In this document: one piece after another, positions 17,569 to 28,838 of the stretch
How the letters are laid out: each line of letters starts with the position of its first letter
How positions within the stretch are numbered: the first letter of the stretch is position 1
From: JAFAYN01 sp963733105
Lineage (GTDB): Bacteria; Gemmatimonadota; Gemmatimonadetes; Longimicrobiales; Longimicrobiaceae
NCBI GenBank assembly: GCA_963733105.1
Contig: CAVTCB010000003.1
Span: 62,001-126,000 of the forward strand
Direction: 5' to 3'
DNA length: 64,000 nt
Notes under the pieces: generated by a model
What the model was told of the DNA's origin: nothing
What the model saw: the letters and a program-made list of their open reading frames with translations, nothing else
Database searches by the model: none
Program-made: the position numbers and the translations under genes

Positions 17569-19425
17569 CTACCGCCGCAGGTACTCGTCCACGTTCCTCG
17601 CGAGCACGTCGAGCGGCACGTTGCCGCCGAGCACGACGGTGTCGTTGAACGCCTTGAGGTCGTACGCCGCGCCGAGCGCGGCCTGCGCCCGCTCGCGCTG
17701 CCGGTTGATCTCGCTGTGGCCGACCTTGTAGCCGCACGCCTGCCCCGGCCACGAGCAGTAGCGGTCCACCTCGCTGGCCACCTCCAGCGGGTTGGACCCG
17801 TTCACCTCGACGAAGAACCGCACCCCCTGCTCGCGCGTCCACCCCTTGGCGTGCAGGCCGGTGTCCACCACCAGCCGGCAGGCCCGGAACGCGATCGACT
17901 GCAGGTAGCCGAGCCGGCCGACGGGGTCCCGGTCGTACGCGCCCAGCTCGTCGGCGAGCTGCTCGGCGTAGAGCGCCCATCCCTCGGAGAAGGCGTTGAA
18001 CGAGAGGATCTGGCGCACCAGCGGCATGTCGTGCGTGTACTCGCCCTGCCAGATGTGGCCGGGGATCGCCTCGTGGAAGGTCAGGTCCGCGAGGCTGTAC
18101 TTGCTGTGCAGGTCGGTGGTGCGGAGGTTGATCCAGTAGCGGCCGGGGATCTTGCCGTCGACCGACCCGGCTCCGCCGTACGCGCCCGGCGCGCCCGGCT
18201 CCTCCTCGGGGGGGAGGCGCTTCACCTCCATGTTCGGGTCCACCAACGTGTTGAACGCCCGCGGCATCTGCGCGCGGATCCACGCCAGCCGGTCGTCGAT
18301 GAACCGCATGATCTCGGCGCGCCCCGCGTCGCCCTCGGCGAACTTGTAGCGCGGATCGTTCGCCAGGGCGTTCATCCGCTCGCCGACGGAGCCCTGCGTG
18401 TAGCCGACCTCCTTGAGGATGGCGTCCATGCGCGCGTGCAGCCGCGCCACCTCGCTCCGGCCGAGCTCGTGCACCTCGTCCGGGGACATCGTGGTGGTGG
18501 TCGACGCCTTGAGGGCCCACCGGTAGAACTCCTCGCCGTGCGGCCGCGCCGCGATCCCCGGGTCGTTCGTCGCGACGGCGCGCTGCGCCTCCAGCTCCCG
18601 GATCTGGCGGTCGAGCGCCGGCGCGATCTCCTGCGCGGCGATCCGCCGCGCGCGCCCGGCCCAGTCCCCGGGGATGTTCCGCGACCGCCGCTCGATCGAC
18701 TCCACGAGCATCCCCCCCTCGCGTGCGCCCTGCGCGGAGAGGCGCATCTGCGGGAGCGCCTTGTCGAGCAGGAAGGCCGGCGGGACGAGGCCGGCCGCGC
18801 GCGCCGCCTGCACGCGCTCCAGCTCGCCGTCGAGCTGCCGCGCGTACGACTGCAGCCGCGCGAGGTACGCCTCGGCGTCGGCGGCGCTCTCGACGCGGTG
18901 CTCGCTGTCGAGGAAGCGGGGGACGTCGAGGTACGCGCCGACGTTCTGGATGACGACGTACGGCGCGTTCCGCCAGCCGCCGACGGTGATGTCGCCGTAG
19001 GGGAGCGCGAAGCCCTCCAGCGCCGTGGTGTAGGCGCTGCGGACCACTTCCACGCTGGTCCGCACGGCGTGCGAGAGACGGCCGGCGTCGACGGCCGCGA
19101 GCTGGCCGAGGTCCGCGCGCAGCTGCTGCGCCACCCGCCGCTGCCCCGCCGCGGAGCGGTCGTTCATCCGGGACCGGAGCCCGGCCCGCGCGCCGACGTC
19201 GAGGCCCAGCGAGGTCGCCGACTCGGGGAAGAGGTGCAGGAGGTCGTTGCCGATGCGGTCGAGGAGCGCGACGGCGTCCCGGTCGGCGGCGGCCGGCGCG
19301 GCCGGCGCCGGCGTGCGGGCGGCGCCGCACGCGGAAGCGAGCGGCAGCGCGGCGACGGACGCGAGGGCGGCCAGCATCTCCCTGCGCGTGAGGAGTCCGT
19401 GGGCGGTCGGGTCGTTCGGCATCAT
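17569..19425 (-). CDS. DUF885-family secreted metallopeptidase-like lipoprotein
   Basis: Residues 1-33 read as a Tat-like signal (TRREMLAALASVAALPLASAC) ending in a lipobox with Cys 33, so the protein should be a lipoprotein. The mature part has DUF885 signatures: RTSVEVVRSAYTTALEGF, the metal-binding HEAIPGHIWQ, and FNAFSEGWALYAEQLADELG. DUF885 proteins are thought to be zinc-dependent peptidases; the HExxxGH pattern and downstream Glu fit that. The gene starts one base after the SRPBCC stop and ends the AraC-led unit, so it is probably co-expressed with it. Confidence 0.85.
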   Translation of the reverse strand: MMPNDPTAHGLLTRREMLAALASVAALPLASACGAARTPAPAAPAAADRDAVALLDRIGNDLLHLFPESATSLGLDVGARAGLRSRMNDRSAAGQRRVAQQLRADLGQLAAVDAGRLSHAVRTSVEVVRSAYTTALEGFALPYGDITVGGWRNAPYVVIQNVGAYLDVPRFLDSEHRVESAADAEAYLARLQSYARQLDGELERVQAARAAGLVPPAFLLDKALPQMRLSAQGAREGGMLVESIERRSRNIPGDWAGRARRIAAQEIAPALDRQIRELEAQRAVATNDPGIAARPHGEEFYRWALKASTTTTMSPDEVHELGRSEVARLHARMDAILKEVGYTQGSVGERMNALANDPRYKFAEGDAGRAEIMRFIDDRLAWIRAQMPRAFNTLVDPNMEVKRLPPEEEPGAPGAYGGAGSVDGKIPGRYWINLRTTDLHSKYSLADLTFHEAIPGHIWQGEYTHDMPLVRQILSFNAFSEGWALYAEQLADELGAYDRDPVGRLGYLQSIAFRACRLVVDTGLHAKGWTREQGVRFFVEVNGSNPLEVASEVDRYCSWPGQACGYKVGHSEINRQRERAQAALGAAYDLKAFNDTVVLGGNVPLDVLARNVDEYLRR

Positions 19426-19426
19426 C

Positions 19427-19837
19427 TCAGCCCTTCGCTTCCACGTAGCGGCCGAAGCTGTCCAGGATCGCCTGCCATCCCTGGCGCTGGAACTCGGGCG
19501 GATGCTCGGTCTCCGCGTCGAAGGTTTCCCTGACCCGGACGCCGTCGGGGCCTTCGGCGAACTCGACCGCGACCTCGCGGCCGTCGGCCATCCGGTACTC
19601 GATGGCCCGTCCCGGCACGACGCGGGTGTAGGTGCCCCCGAAGTCGAAGCCCACGCTCCCGTCCTTGGCCTCCATCCGCGACACGAACGTGCCTCCCTCG
19701 CGGAGGTCGACCGTGCTCCGGGTGGTGTGCCAGGACTCGTGCGCGGAGTTCCACGCCTTGATGTCCTCCGGGGTGTTCCAGGCGTCCCACACCTTTTCCG
19801 GATCGGCCTTGACGAGGGTTTCCACGGTGATCTTCAC
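19427..19837 (-). CDS. SRPBCC/AHSA1-domain protein
   Basis: A 136-residue START-like fold that binds a small hydrophobic ligand. It shows the N-terminal VKITVETLVKADPEKVWDAWNTPEDIKAW, the central DLREGGTFVSRMEAKDGSVGFDFGGTYTRV and the C-terminal HPPEFQRQGWQAILDSFGRYVEAKG. A GTG at 19837 follows AGGAG at six bases; the frame is open to 19906 but that start lacks such a site. It is flanked closely by the UvrA-like gene and DUF885 gene. Confidence 0.85.
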   Translation of the reverse strand: MKITVETLVKADPEKVWDAWNTPEDIKAWNSAHESWHTTRSTVDLREGGTFVSRMEAKDGSVGFDFGGTYTRVVPGRAIEYRMADGREVAVEFAEGPDGVRVRETFDAETEHPPEFQRQGWQAILDSFGRYVEAKG

Positions 19838-19868
19838 GGGTGTCTCCTGTTGAGTGTCTGCGGGTGGC

Positions 19869-22259
<2,391 letters not shown>

Positions 22260-22260
22260 T

Positions 22261-22665
22261 CTACGCCTGCTCGATGCGGACCAGGTTCCCCGCGGGATCG
22301 CGCACGGCGGCGTCGCGGGCGCCCCAGAAGCGGCTGGCGGGCTCCTCCAGCACCTCCACGCCCGGCGCGGAGGCCAGCCTGGCGAAGGTCGCGTCCAGGT
22401 CGGCGGAGCGGAGAAAGACCGAGCCCAGCTCACCCTTGGCGAGCAGGGCCGCGATGGCGTCCCCGTCCTCCTGGGAGCGGCCCGCGTGCGGCTGCGACAG
22501 CACGATCTTGATCTCGGGCTGGCTCTCGCTGACGAGGGTGATCCAGCGGAAGCCCCCGTGGGCCACCTCGTCGCGCACGGTCAGGCCCAGGGCGTCGCGG
22601 TAGAAGCCGAGGGCGGCGTCGGGGTCGTCGACGAGGACGTGGACGGCGCTGAGTGAAACGGTCAT
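22261..22665 (-). CDS. Glyoxalase/VOC family protein
   Basis: A 134-residue VOC fold with paired beta-alpha-beta-beta-beta units: HVLVDDPDAALGFYRDALGLTVRDEV, GFRWITLVSESQPEIKIVL and DAAVRDPAGNLVRIEQ at the end. Metal ligands can be proposed (His 9, Glu at the end) but are not certain. Related members detoxify or sequester antibiotics (bleomycin, fosfomycin). It sits between the AraC regulator and the UvrA-like gene, with one base to the latter. Confidence 0.85.
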   Translation of the reverse strand: MTVSLSAVHVLVDDPDAALGFYRDALGLTVRDEVAHGGFRWITLVSESQPEIKIVLSQPHAGRSQEDGDAIAALLAKGELGSVFLRSADLDATFARLASAPGVEVLEEPASRFWGARDAAVRDPAGNLVRIEQA

Positions 22666-22713
22666 GGCACCTCGCTTGGTGAATCGGTGAGCGAAACGGG
22701 ATCGCGATCGAAG

Positions 22714-23172
22714 CTAAGCGGGTGCGGCGGCGATTGCTTCTCCAAAACTGCTCTCTTCGGCGGGCTCCCGGCCGCTGCGCCTTCGCGGCCGGGTGAGCAC
22801 CATCGTCTGGCAGGTGGGGAGGAGACGCAGCTCGTCGTGGTCGCGGGCGCGGTACGCGGACGGCGTCTCGCCGACGATCTCGGTGAAGCGCGCGGAGAAG
22901 GAGCCCAGGCTCGTGCACCCCACCTCGAAGCACACCGCCGTCACGCTCAGGTCGCCGACGCGCAGCAGCGCCTTCGCCCGCTCGATGCGCCGGGTCATGA
23001 GGTAGGAGTACGGCGTCTCGGAGTACACCGCGCGGAAGCGGCGGCTGAAGTGCGCCGGCGACATCAGCGCCGTGCGGGCGAGCGCGGGGACGTCGAGCGG
23101 CTGCGCGTACTCGCGGTCCATCCGGTCGCGGGCCCGGCGCAGCCGGCGCAGCTCGTCGAGGTCGGGGCTCAT
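22714..23172 (-). CDS. AraC-family transcriptional regulator
   Basis: A 152-residue regulator with the two helix-turn-helix motifs of AraC: LARTALMSPAHFSRRFRAVYSETPYSYLMTRR and VCFEVGCTSLGSFSARFTEIVGETPSAYR. No ligand-binding domain precedes the DNA-binding part, so it is a short form like those linked to VOC or SRPBCC genes. It is the first gene of the unit running down to DUF885 and probably controls it. The C-terminal extension of about 35 residues is Arg/Ser-rich. Confidence 0.9.
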   Translation of the reverse strand: MSPDLDELRRLRRARDRMDREYAQPLDVPALARTALMSPAHFSRRFRAVYSETPYSYLMTRRIERAKALLRVGDLSVTAVCFEVGCTSLGSFSARFTEIVGETPSAYRARDHDELRLLPTCQTMVLTRPRRRSGREPAEESSFGEAIAAAPA

Positions 23173-23248
23173 TCGCTCTTCAGCTCTGCACTCGGTCCTT
23201 CGGCCGGGGTTCGGTTCGGGGGAAGACTACGGAGGGGGGAGAAGGGAG

Positions 23249-23662
23249 TCAAGCGAGGTCGGCTGCCGATCCCTGCGCTCGGGGGCGGCCGAAGAACAGC
23301 ACGTAGCCGTCGGCGTCCCTGAGCTCGAAGCCCCTCAGGCCGTCGTGCGTGTCCTCGAGAGGCGCAGAGAAGGGGACGCCCCGCGACGCGAGCTCCGCCG
23401 CCAGGGCGTCCGGATCGGGGACGTGGAGGTAGGCATCCCACCGGGCCTGCGGCTGGCGCTCGCGGTTGGGAAGCGGCTCCACTCCGACGGACTTGACCAG
23501 GATCATCGCCCCGTCGCGGCGGACGATCGCGAAGAACGGGTCGTGGGCGGGCTCCTGGAATTCCACCTCGAAGCCGAGCCCGTCGCGGTAGAACGAGAGC
23601 GCGGCCGCGACGTCCCGCACGATGAAGAACGGGGAGATGCCGGAGATGCCGGGTCGTGCCAT
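23249..23662 (-). CDS. VOC-family protein, second copy
   Basis: A 137-residue vicinal-oxygen-chelate protein: FFIVRDVAAALSFYRDGLGFEVEFQEP, FFAIVRRDGAMILVKS, WDAYLHVPDPDALAAEL and the closing GLRGFELRDADGYVLFFGRP. It differs from the protein at 22261 and is transcribed on its own from a promoter at 23715-23742. The ATG at 23662 follows GGGAGGCAGGC. Substrate unknown. Confidence 0.85.
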   Translation of the reverse strand: MARPGISGISPFFIVRDVAAALSFYRDGLGFEVEFQEPAHDPFFAIVRRDGAMILVKSVGVEPLPNRERQPQARWDAYLHVPDPDALAAELASRGVPFSAPLEDTHDGLRGFELRDADGYVLFFGRPRAQGSAADLA

Positions 23663-23714
23663 GCCTGCCTCCCGGTGCGGGGACGGTCCTGGCCCAGCGG
23701 ATACGATGATCCAC

Positions 23715-23742
23715 AACGTAGCGGCCGGCCGTCCCCCGTCAA
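23715..23742 (-). promoter_or_regulatory. Promoter of the second VOC gene
   Basis: On the minus strand TTGACG and TACGTT are separated by 16 bases, 53 bases upstream of the VOC start codon. Confidence 0.6.
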
Positions 23743-23757
23743 CGCTCCTGCACCGCG

Positions 23758-24063
23758 TCAGGCCGCGCGGGCCTCGCTCCGGATCTCCCGGATCAGCGCG
23801 GCCAGGGACTGCACCACCCGCTCGTTCCCCTCGCGCAGGAGCGCGGCGAGGATGTGCTTGCAGATCCGCTCCCGCCACAGGTGGTCCCCGCAGTCGCAGC
23901 GCGGGTTGTGCGCGTTGTACAGGTCCACCCAGTGCGCCTCCTTCCCTCCGCTGACGTGGTAGCGCCCCGGCCCGACGGGCGTCACGCGCAGCATCAGGCT
24001 CCGCTCCAGGCGGTGCAGCTCCACCCCTCCCGCCCGGTCGAAGTCGATCGCCGGCCTTGCCAT
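23758..24063 (-). CDS. Small SWIM zinc-finger protein
   Basis: A 101-residue protein built around a SWIM motif, C-x-C-x(n)-C-x-H: CDCGDHLWRERICKHILAALL. SWIM domains bind DNA or proteins and occur in transposase-like and recombination-associated proteins; a stand-alone SWIM of this size has no defined role. The ATG at 24063 follows AAGGAGG at six bases. A second stand-alone SWIM protein lies at 30113. Confidence 0.75.
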   Translation of the reverse strand: MARPAIDFDRAGGVELHRLERSLMLRVTPVGPGRYHVSGGKEAHWVDLYNAHNPRCDCGDHLWRERICKHILAALLREGNERVVQSLAALIREIRSEARAA

Positions 24064-24142
24064 GTCTTCCTCCTTTTCGCGGTCGGTTCCGTACCCGCTC
24101 CTGGTACACCGCAGACACCGAACAGATCCCGAAAACAGGGAC

Positions 24143-25369
24143 TCAGCCACCGCCGCTCCCGAGGGTCGGGACCCGGTCGAGGAGGCTCCCCGCCAGCGTC
24201 TTCGCGGCTTCCAGGCCGGCCCGTATGCCGACCCCCCACAGGAACACCGACAGGTAGTCCCGCGCGGTCCCGAACGCCGCGGCGGCGACGTACCGCTCGT
24301 TGAGGACGACCAGCGCGGCGGTCCCGAGCACCACGGGGGACGCGAGGCGTCCGAGGGACCGGGTCCAGGGAGGGCGGGTGGGAGCGCTCGCGGCGCTGCG
24401 CCCTCCCACCACCAGCGCGTCGAACCTGCGCCCGCTGGGGCGCCGGCCCCGGACGCCGGACCCCAGCGGCGACGCGAAGGCGATCCCGGCCAGCATCGCC
24501 AGGACGGGGAAGAGCGCCCCGTGGGTGACCAGCACGGTGAGGCTCACCCTCCGTGCGCCGCCGGTGCCGCCCGGGGCGACTTCCCCCGTGTAGCGCCCCA
24601 CCCGGTCCAGGCCGTCGAAAGCGAGCCGGACCCCTTCCACCCCTCCGTGGAACGGGGCTGCCCCGGCGCTGCTCACCAGCGCCGCGCCGCGCCCGGCGCT
24701 GTCGCTCACGAACCCCAGCACCGTCCCCACGGGAGGGGCCGCCGCCACGCCGCCCTCGCCGGGCGCGAGCGGGAGCACCCCGCCCCGGGTGCAGGTGCCG
24801 AGCAGGCGGAAGCGCTCGCAGCCGCCGCCCAGCACCACGTGGCGGCGCAGCTCGGTGCGCCACCGGGCGATCCACGGGGGGGAGGGGGAGGCGGGCTTCA
24901 CCCGCCGGACGAGGGTGACGTCGACGGCGGCTCCCGTCTCCTCTCCGCGCGCGCCCACGTACACGTAGCCCGCGTACGGCAGCCGGCGCAGCCGGGCCAG
25001 CCGGAGGTCGAGGGTGACGGAGGCGCTTGCCCCGGGGGCAAGGAAGAGGGTGTCGGGGGAGGCCACGACGGCGGGTGAGGCGGTGTCCGGCTCCGCCTCG
25101 TGGAAGCGGACGGACACGGACAGGGGCTCCGGGGACAGGTTCCGGAGGTACAGGCGCCGGGGGAAGCTGTCCGGCGAGAGCGTGAGCGGCCCGGCGGGAG
25201 CGAGCCGGAGCCGGGGGTGGGGGAATGACAGCGCGCCGGGTTGCACGGCGGACGGGGGCGCGCCCGCCCCTCCCTGGCAGTGGAGCCGGGGGGCGGCGGC
25301 GAGGGGAAGGAGGATGCTGCAGGTGAACGCCGCGATGCGGGTTCGGAGGAGGTTGGGGAGGGAGGTCAT
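24143..25369 (-). CDS. Hypothetical secreted or membrane protein
   Basis: The ATG at 25369 is followed by a signal-type segment (RTRIAAFTCSILLPLAAAPRL). The central part is beta-rich with Pro-rich loops (SVSVRFHEAEPDTASP, GYVYVGARGEETGAAVDVTLV), resembling an Ig-like or CARDB-type domain. Near the C-terminus come hydrophobic stretches (ALFPVLAMLAGIAFASPLGSG and VVLGTAALVVL) that could be membrane anchors. I do not recognise the family. Third-position GC is very high, supporting coding. Confidence 0.6.
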   Translation of the reverse strand: MTSLPNLLRTRIAAFTCSILLPLAAAPRLHCQGGAGAPPSAVQPGALSFPHPRLRLAPAGPLTLSPDSFPRRLYLRNLSPEPLSVSVRFHEAEPDTASPAVVASPDTLFLAPGASASVTLDLRLARLRRLPYAGYVYVGARGEETGAAVDVTLVRRVKPASPSPPWIARWRTELRRHVVLGGGCERFRLLGTCTRGGVLPLAPGEGGVAAAPPVGTVLGFVSDSAGRGAALVSSAGAAPFHGGVEGVRLAFDGLDRVGRYTGEVAPGGTGGARRVSLTVLVTHGALFPVLAMLAGIAFASPLGSGVRGRRPSGRRFDALVVGGRSAASAPTRPPWTRSLGRLASPVVLGTAALVVLNERYVAAAAFGTARDYLSVFLWGVGIRAGLEAAKTLAGSLLDRVPTLGSGGG

Positions 25370-25569
25370 GGGGGGCCGTGCAACCCGGTGCGCTGTGATG
25401 GACGGAAGCGTGCTCAGTTGCTGGCGGGAAGTCTCGCCCCCCTGCATCACACCACCGTCACCGCTCCATCAACCCCCACCAGGACCACCCGAAACCACCT
25501 CCCACAAGTGCTTGCAATTCAACTGCTTATAGAAGTGACGCAGGGATTTTTCGCCCGTCATCAAAGGCG

Positions 25570-25597
25570 TTGCACGCCCTCCGGGCCGGTCTATATT
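25570..25597 (+). promoter_or_regulatory. Promoter of the 25682 gene
   Basis: TTGCAC and TATATT are separated by 16 bases, 84 bases upstream of the ATG at 25682. It lies in the 312-base gap 25370-25681, which is relatively AT-rich in the middle and holds no gene I can support. Confidence 0.7.
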
Positions 25598-25681
25598 GGC
25601 CGCTGCGACCCCGGCGGCGGGGCCGCGGACCCGGACGGCCACCCCGGCCGCCCGGCACCCATTCCAGACCCAGGAGGCACC

Positions 25682-26284
25682 ATGGCGGACGGACACGGCG
25701 TCGTGACGGAGAAGCCGGCGGAGAACGGGAACGGCGGGAACGGGAACGGCGGGAACGGAAACGGGGAAGCCCTCCAGGTGGCGACGTTCCGGGCACCCCT
25801 GAGCGCATACATGCTCAAGCGGCTCGCCCACTGCGCCGACGGGCACCGCACGGGGAAGCCGCTCCGCATCCGGATGGACTCGACGCCGCCGTTCACGGCG
25901 CACGAGGTCATCCACGAGGGGTCGGCGGACCCGGAGCTGTCCAAGGGAGAGCAGATCGTCGGCCCCTTCCTCACCCGGGAGGACGACGACGTGCTGGAGA
26001 AGCGAAGGAAGGTGGCCAGGGTGGTGGTGCACTACGACGACGGGACCGTCACGGAGGTGGACCACGCGGACGCGCTCTTCTGGAGCATGAGCGCCCTCGA
26101 GAAGTTCTGCTTTCCGTGGTACGCGGCCCAGTACGGGCCCAAGATGGCGTTCCGGATGTGGTCGAGCTACGCGAACGACAAGGACATGGTGGTCCTCTGC
26201 CACGACCCGAGGTGCGAGCCGTGCGACGTCGGGGGCGGGATCCAGAACGTGGAGTCGATGCTGGGCGCGAAGCGGCTACTATAG
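25682..26284 (+). CDS. Hypothetical protein with Asn-Gly repeat
   Basis: A 200-residue soluble protein. Residues 14-28 are an NGNGGNGNGG low-complexity linker; the rest is a globular domain with conserved-looking blocks (LKRLAHCADGHRTGKPLRIR, VVVHYDDGTVTEVDHADALFW and a Cys pair in HDPRCEPCDVGGG). The ATG follows GGAGGCACC, a strong ribosome-binding site, and a promoter lies at 25570. Its 3' end overlaps the convergent SARP-type gene. Family unknown. Confidence 0.75.
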   Translation: MADGHGVVTEKPAENGNGGNGNGGNGNGEALQVATFRAPLSAYMLKRLAHCADGHRTGKPLRIRMDSTPPFTAHEVIHEGSADPELSKGEQIVGPFLTREDDDVLEKRRKVARVVVHYDDGTVTEVDHADALFWSMSALEKFCFPWYAAQYGPKMAFRMWSSYANDKDMVVLCHDPRCEPCDVGGGIQNVESMLGAKRLL

Positions 26285-28730
26285 CCTCGAAGCGGGGATC
26301 CCCCTGCAGTCCGCGGAGCGCGAAGTCCTTGCGGACGTATTCGCGGTTCTGGGGGTTCCCCGCCACGTACCTCTCCAGCAGGTCCAGGGTGCGCGCCGTG
26401 TCGCCGAGCATCAGGCTCAGGTACGCGGCATCCAGGTGGAGCGGGAGGGCCAGGTCCGGCTCCCCCTCCGTCTCCCGCCACACCTTCCGCTCCACGTCGC
26501 GGGCGCGGTCGGGACGCCCCGCGCGGACCAGGAGCATCGCGTACAGCATGCGGCGGTAGAGGGGCTGGTAGCGGGGCTGCCCTCCGGGCCGGGCCGGGTC
26601 CATCCGCCGCAGCACCTCCAGCAGGCGCGCCGCGGAATCCGGGGCCACCCGGGCGTGCGGGTTCCAGGCGGCCAGCGCGAGATCGCACTCCACGAACCGC
26701 GGGTCCGCAGGGTACTCGGCACGCCCTCTCCCGCACCACTCCCCCGCTTCGTCGAACCGCTCCGCGTACAGGGTGGCGCCGAAGAGCCGCTGCATGATGT
26801 CCGCGCCCTCCAGGAGGAAGGGATCCACCGAGAGGGCGCGCCGGGCGAACACGTCCGCCTCGTCGATGGCGCCCGCGTGCAGGCGGACGCGGCTGAGCGT
26901 GATCCAGGCCGAGGCCAGCGACGGCTTCAGCTCCACGGCGCGCCGCAGGTCGTGCTCCGCGCGGGCCTGGAGGGCGGGCGCATCGGGGCGGGTGGTGCTG
27001 GCGCGCCAGCGCATCATCCTGACCGTCCCGCGCAGCTCCAGCGCCTCCGCGTGGTCGGGGACGCGGCGGAGCACCCGCTCCGCGTGTCCGGCGGCCTGCT
27101 CCAGGAGCGCCGCGAACGGCTCCGGCGGGTCCGACCCGACCAGGCGGGCACGGTCTCGCGCGATCCACCCCCGCAGGACGGTCGGCTCGGGCCAGTCCGG
27201 GTCCAGCGCCTCGGCGCGGGCCAGCACCGAGTCTGCGGCGAGGAGGATGAGCCGGGCCACCTCCGGAGCGACGCGCGGCTCCAGCGTCCCCGGGACGCGG
27301 AGGCTGTCCCGCAGCGTGGTGGCCTGCCGCACCAGCAGGTAGGCGTCCAGGTCCGGCCGGGCCTCGATCTGCTCCTGGAGCTGGACGCGCCGGCCGAGCC
27401 GGTTGCGGAGGAAGCGGACCACCGCGCGCGCGACGGTGTCCTGCACCGCGAACAGCTCGCCCATGGGGCGCTGCACCCAGCCGCTCTGGACCCCCACCGC
27501 CCCGGTGGCGTCCACCAGGTGGAAGATTACGCGGAGCTGCCCTTCCGACTCCTGCACCGTTCCCCGGACCACGCTCCCCACCCGGAGAGCGCGCGCGACG
27601 CTGTCCACGCGGAGGTTCGCGTCGCGGAACCGCTTCGCGCCCTCCGCCGAGACCACCTTCACTCCCTGGATCTGGCTCAGCTCCAGGATCAGCTGCTCCG
27701 CGATCCCGGCGCCCACGTGGGCGAGCCCCCCGCCCGGGCGCAGGTCGTCGAAGTAGAGCACGGCGACGCTCGCCGGGTCCAGCTCCGCGGCCCCGGCCGC
27801 GAGCACCTGCGCCGCCGGCCGCTCCGGGTCTCGCGGCCACCCCGCGACGTCCGCCGCGAGCGTCAGCGCGGCCAGCGCGGCCGCGAGCATCCCCCGCAGG
27901 AGCCTGCCGCGCGGCGGCGGGGGCGCCGGGACGGGGGCGCTCAGCTCCGGGAGCGGACGCCGCCCGGCCTCGGACGGACTCTTCAGCGACGCGGCGGGCG
28001 CCGGCTCCTCGGCCCGGATGCGCTCCACCAGCGCGAGCGTCTCCTCCAGCGGCTCCACCTGGAGCTCGTCCCGCAGCCGGCCGCGGTACCGCTCGAAGTG
28101 GGCGAGCGCCTCCGCCCGCAGCCCGGAAAGGAAGAGCAGCTCCACCGTGCGGTGCTGCGCCTCGTCTTCCAGCGGGTCGGCGTCGGACCAGTCGCGCGCC
28201 ACGGCCAGCGCGGCCCCCAGGTCGCCCGCCTCCACGTGGCTGTCGATCAGCCCCCGGCGGGCGCGCCGGTTCAGCCCCTCCACCTGGGCCCGCCAGCGGG
28301 CCGTCCAGCGCTCGAACTCCCCGGCGTCCGGCCCGGACAGGTCGTGGAGGAACGGGCCGCCGTACAGCTCCACCGCCTCCCCGAAGCTCCCCCGCTCGCA
28401 CGCGGCCCGGAACTCCGCCACGTCGGTGCGCACCTCGTCCACCACCTGCAGCACCTCGCCGGAGCCCACCACCCACTCCCGCCCGAGCGACTGGCGAAGG
28501 CGGTACAGGTTCTGGCGCAGCACGTGGCGGGCGCGCTCCGGCTGGCTGTCCGGCCAGAACACGCGCGCCAGCTCCTCCCGGGTCACCCGCCGCTCCACGG
28601 CGAGGTAGACCAGCAGGGCGCACAGCATCCTCTGCTGGAGGATGGAGGGGAGCACCTGCTCCCCGAGCGACACGGTGACGCGGCCCAGCGTGCGGATGCG
28701 GAGGTACAAGGAGGGTCCCGCGGGCGGCAT
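26049..28730 (-). CDS. SARP/BTAD-domain regulator with membrane segment and TPR-like region
   Basis: Residues 1-95 form an OmpR/SARP-type winged helix (LYLRIRTLGRVTVSLGEQVLP, ARVFWPDSQPERARHVLRQNLYRLRQSLG), followed by a bacterial transcriptional activation domain of TPR fold to about 245. A membrane helix (LLRGMLAAALAALTLAADVAGW, near residue 290) then leads to a domain like that of TolB/FlgO-type proteins (VAVLYFDDLRPGGGLAHVGAGIAEQL) and many TPR-like helices. Such proteins act as transcriptional activators in Gemmatimonadota. In the frame as given it runs 236 bases into the convergent 25682 gene; a one-base insertion at GAG G CTA TAG would remove a stop at 26279 (see findings). Confidence 0.82.
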   Translation of the reverse strand: MPPAGPSLYLRIRTLGRVTVSLGEQVLPSILQQRMLCALLVYLAVERRVTREELARVFWPDSQPERARHVLRQNLYRLRQSLGREWVVGSGEVLQVVDEVRTDVAEFRAACERGSFGEAVELYGGPFLHDLSGPDAGEFERWTARWRAQVEGLNRRARRGLIDSHVEAGDLGAALAVARDWSDADPLEDEAQHRTVELLFLSGLRAEALAHFERYRGRLRDELQVEPLEETLALVERIRAEEPAPAASLKSPSEAGRRPLPELSAPVPAPPPPRGRLLRGMLAAALAALTLAADVAGWPRDPERPAAQVLAAGAAELDPASVAVLYFDDLRPGGGLAHVGAGIAEQLILELSQIQGVKVVSAEGAKRFRDANLRVDSVARALRVGSVVRGTVQESEGQLRVIFHLVDATGAVGVQSGWVQRPMGELFAVQDTVARAVVRFLRNRLGRRVQLQEQIEARPDLDAYLLVRQATTLRDSLRVPGTLEPRVAPEVARLILLAADSVLARAEALDPDWPEPTVLRGWIARDRARLVGSDPPEPFAALLEQAAGHAERVLRRVPDHAEALELRGTVRMMRWRASTTRPDAPALQARAEHDLRRAVELKPSLASAWITLSRVRLHAGAIDEADVFARRALSVDPFLLEGADIMQRLFGATLYAERFDEAGEWCGRGRAEYPADPRFVECDLALAAWNPHARVAPDSAARLLEVLRRMDPARPGGQPRYQPLYRRMLYAMLLVRAGRPDRARDVERKVWRETEGEPDLALPLHLDAAYLSLMLGDTARTLDLLERYVAGNPQNREYVRKDFALRGLQGDPRFEAIVAASRPASTPRSGSRPRRRTARTSGRGRGPPCPCRSRSSTTSGTPSWARTGPRTTESRTSRGRSCSRRARPRGPPP

Positions 28731-28838
28731 GGTTCAGGAGGGAGACGAGGCGCCGAATCGCGCGAAAGGAACGGAGGGAGGGGCGCGCCGGCCGCCACCC
28801 GGGGACCGGGCGGCGGCCGTCGAGCGGGACGGCGAGGG

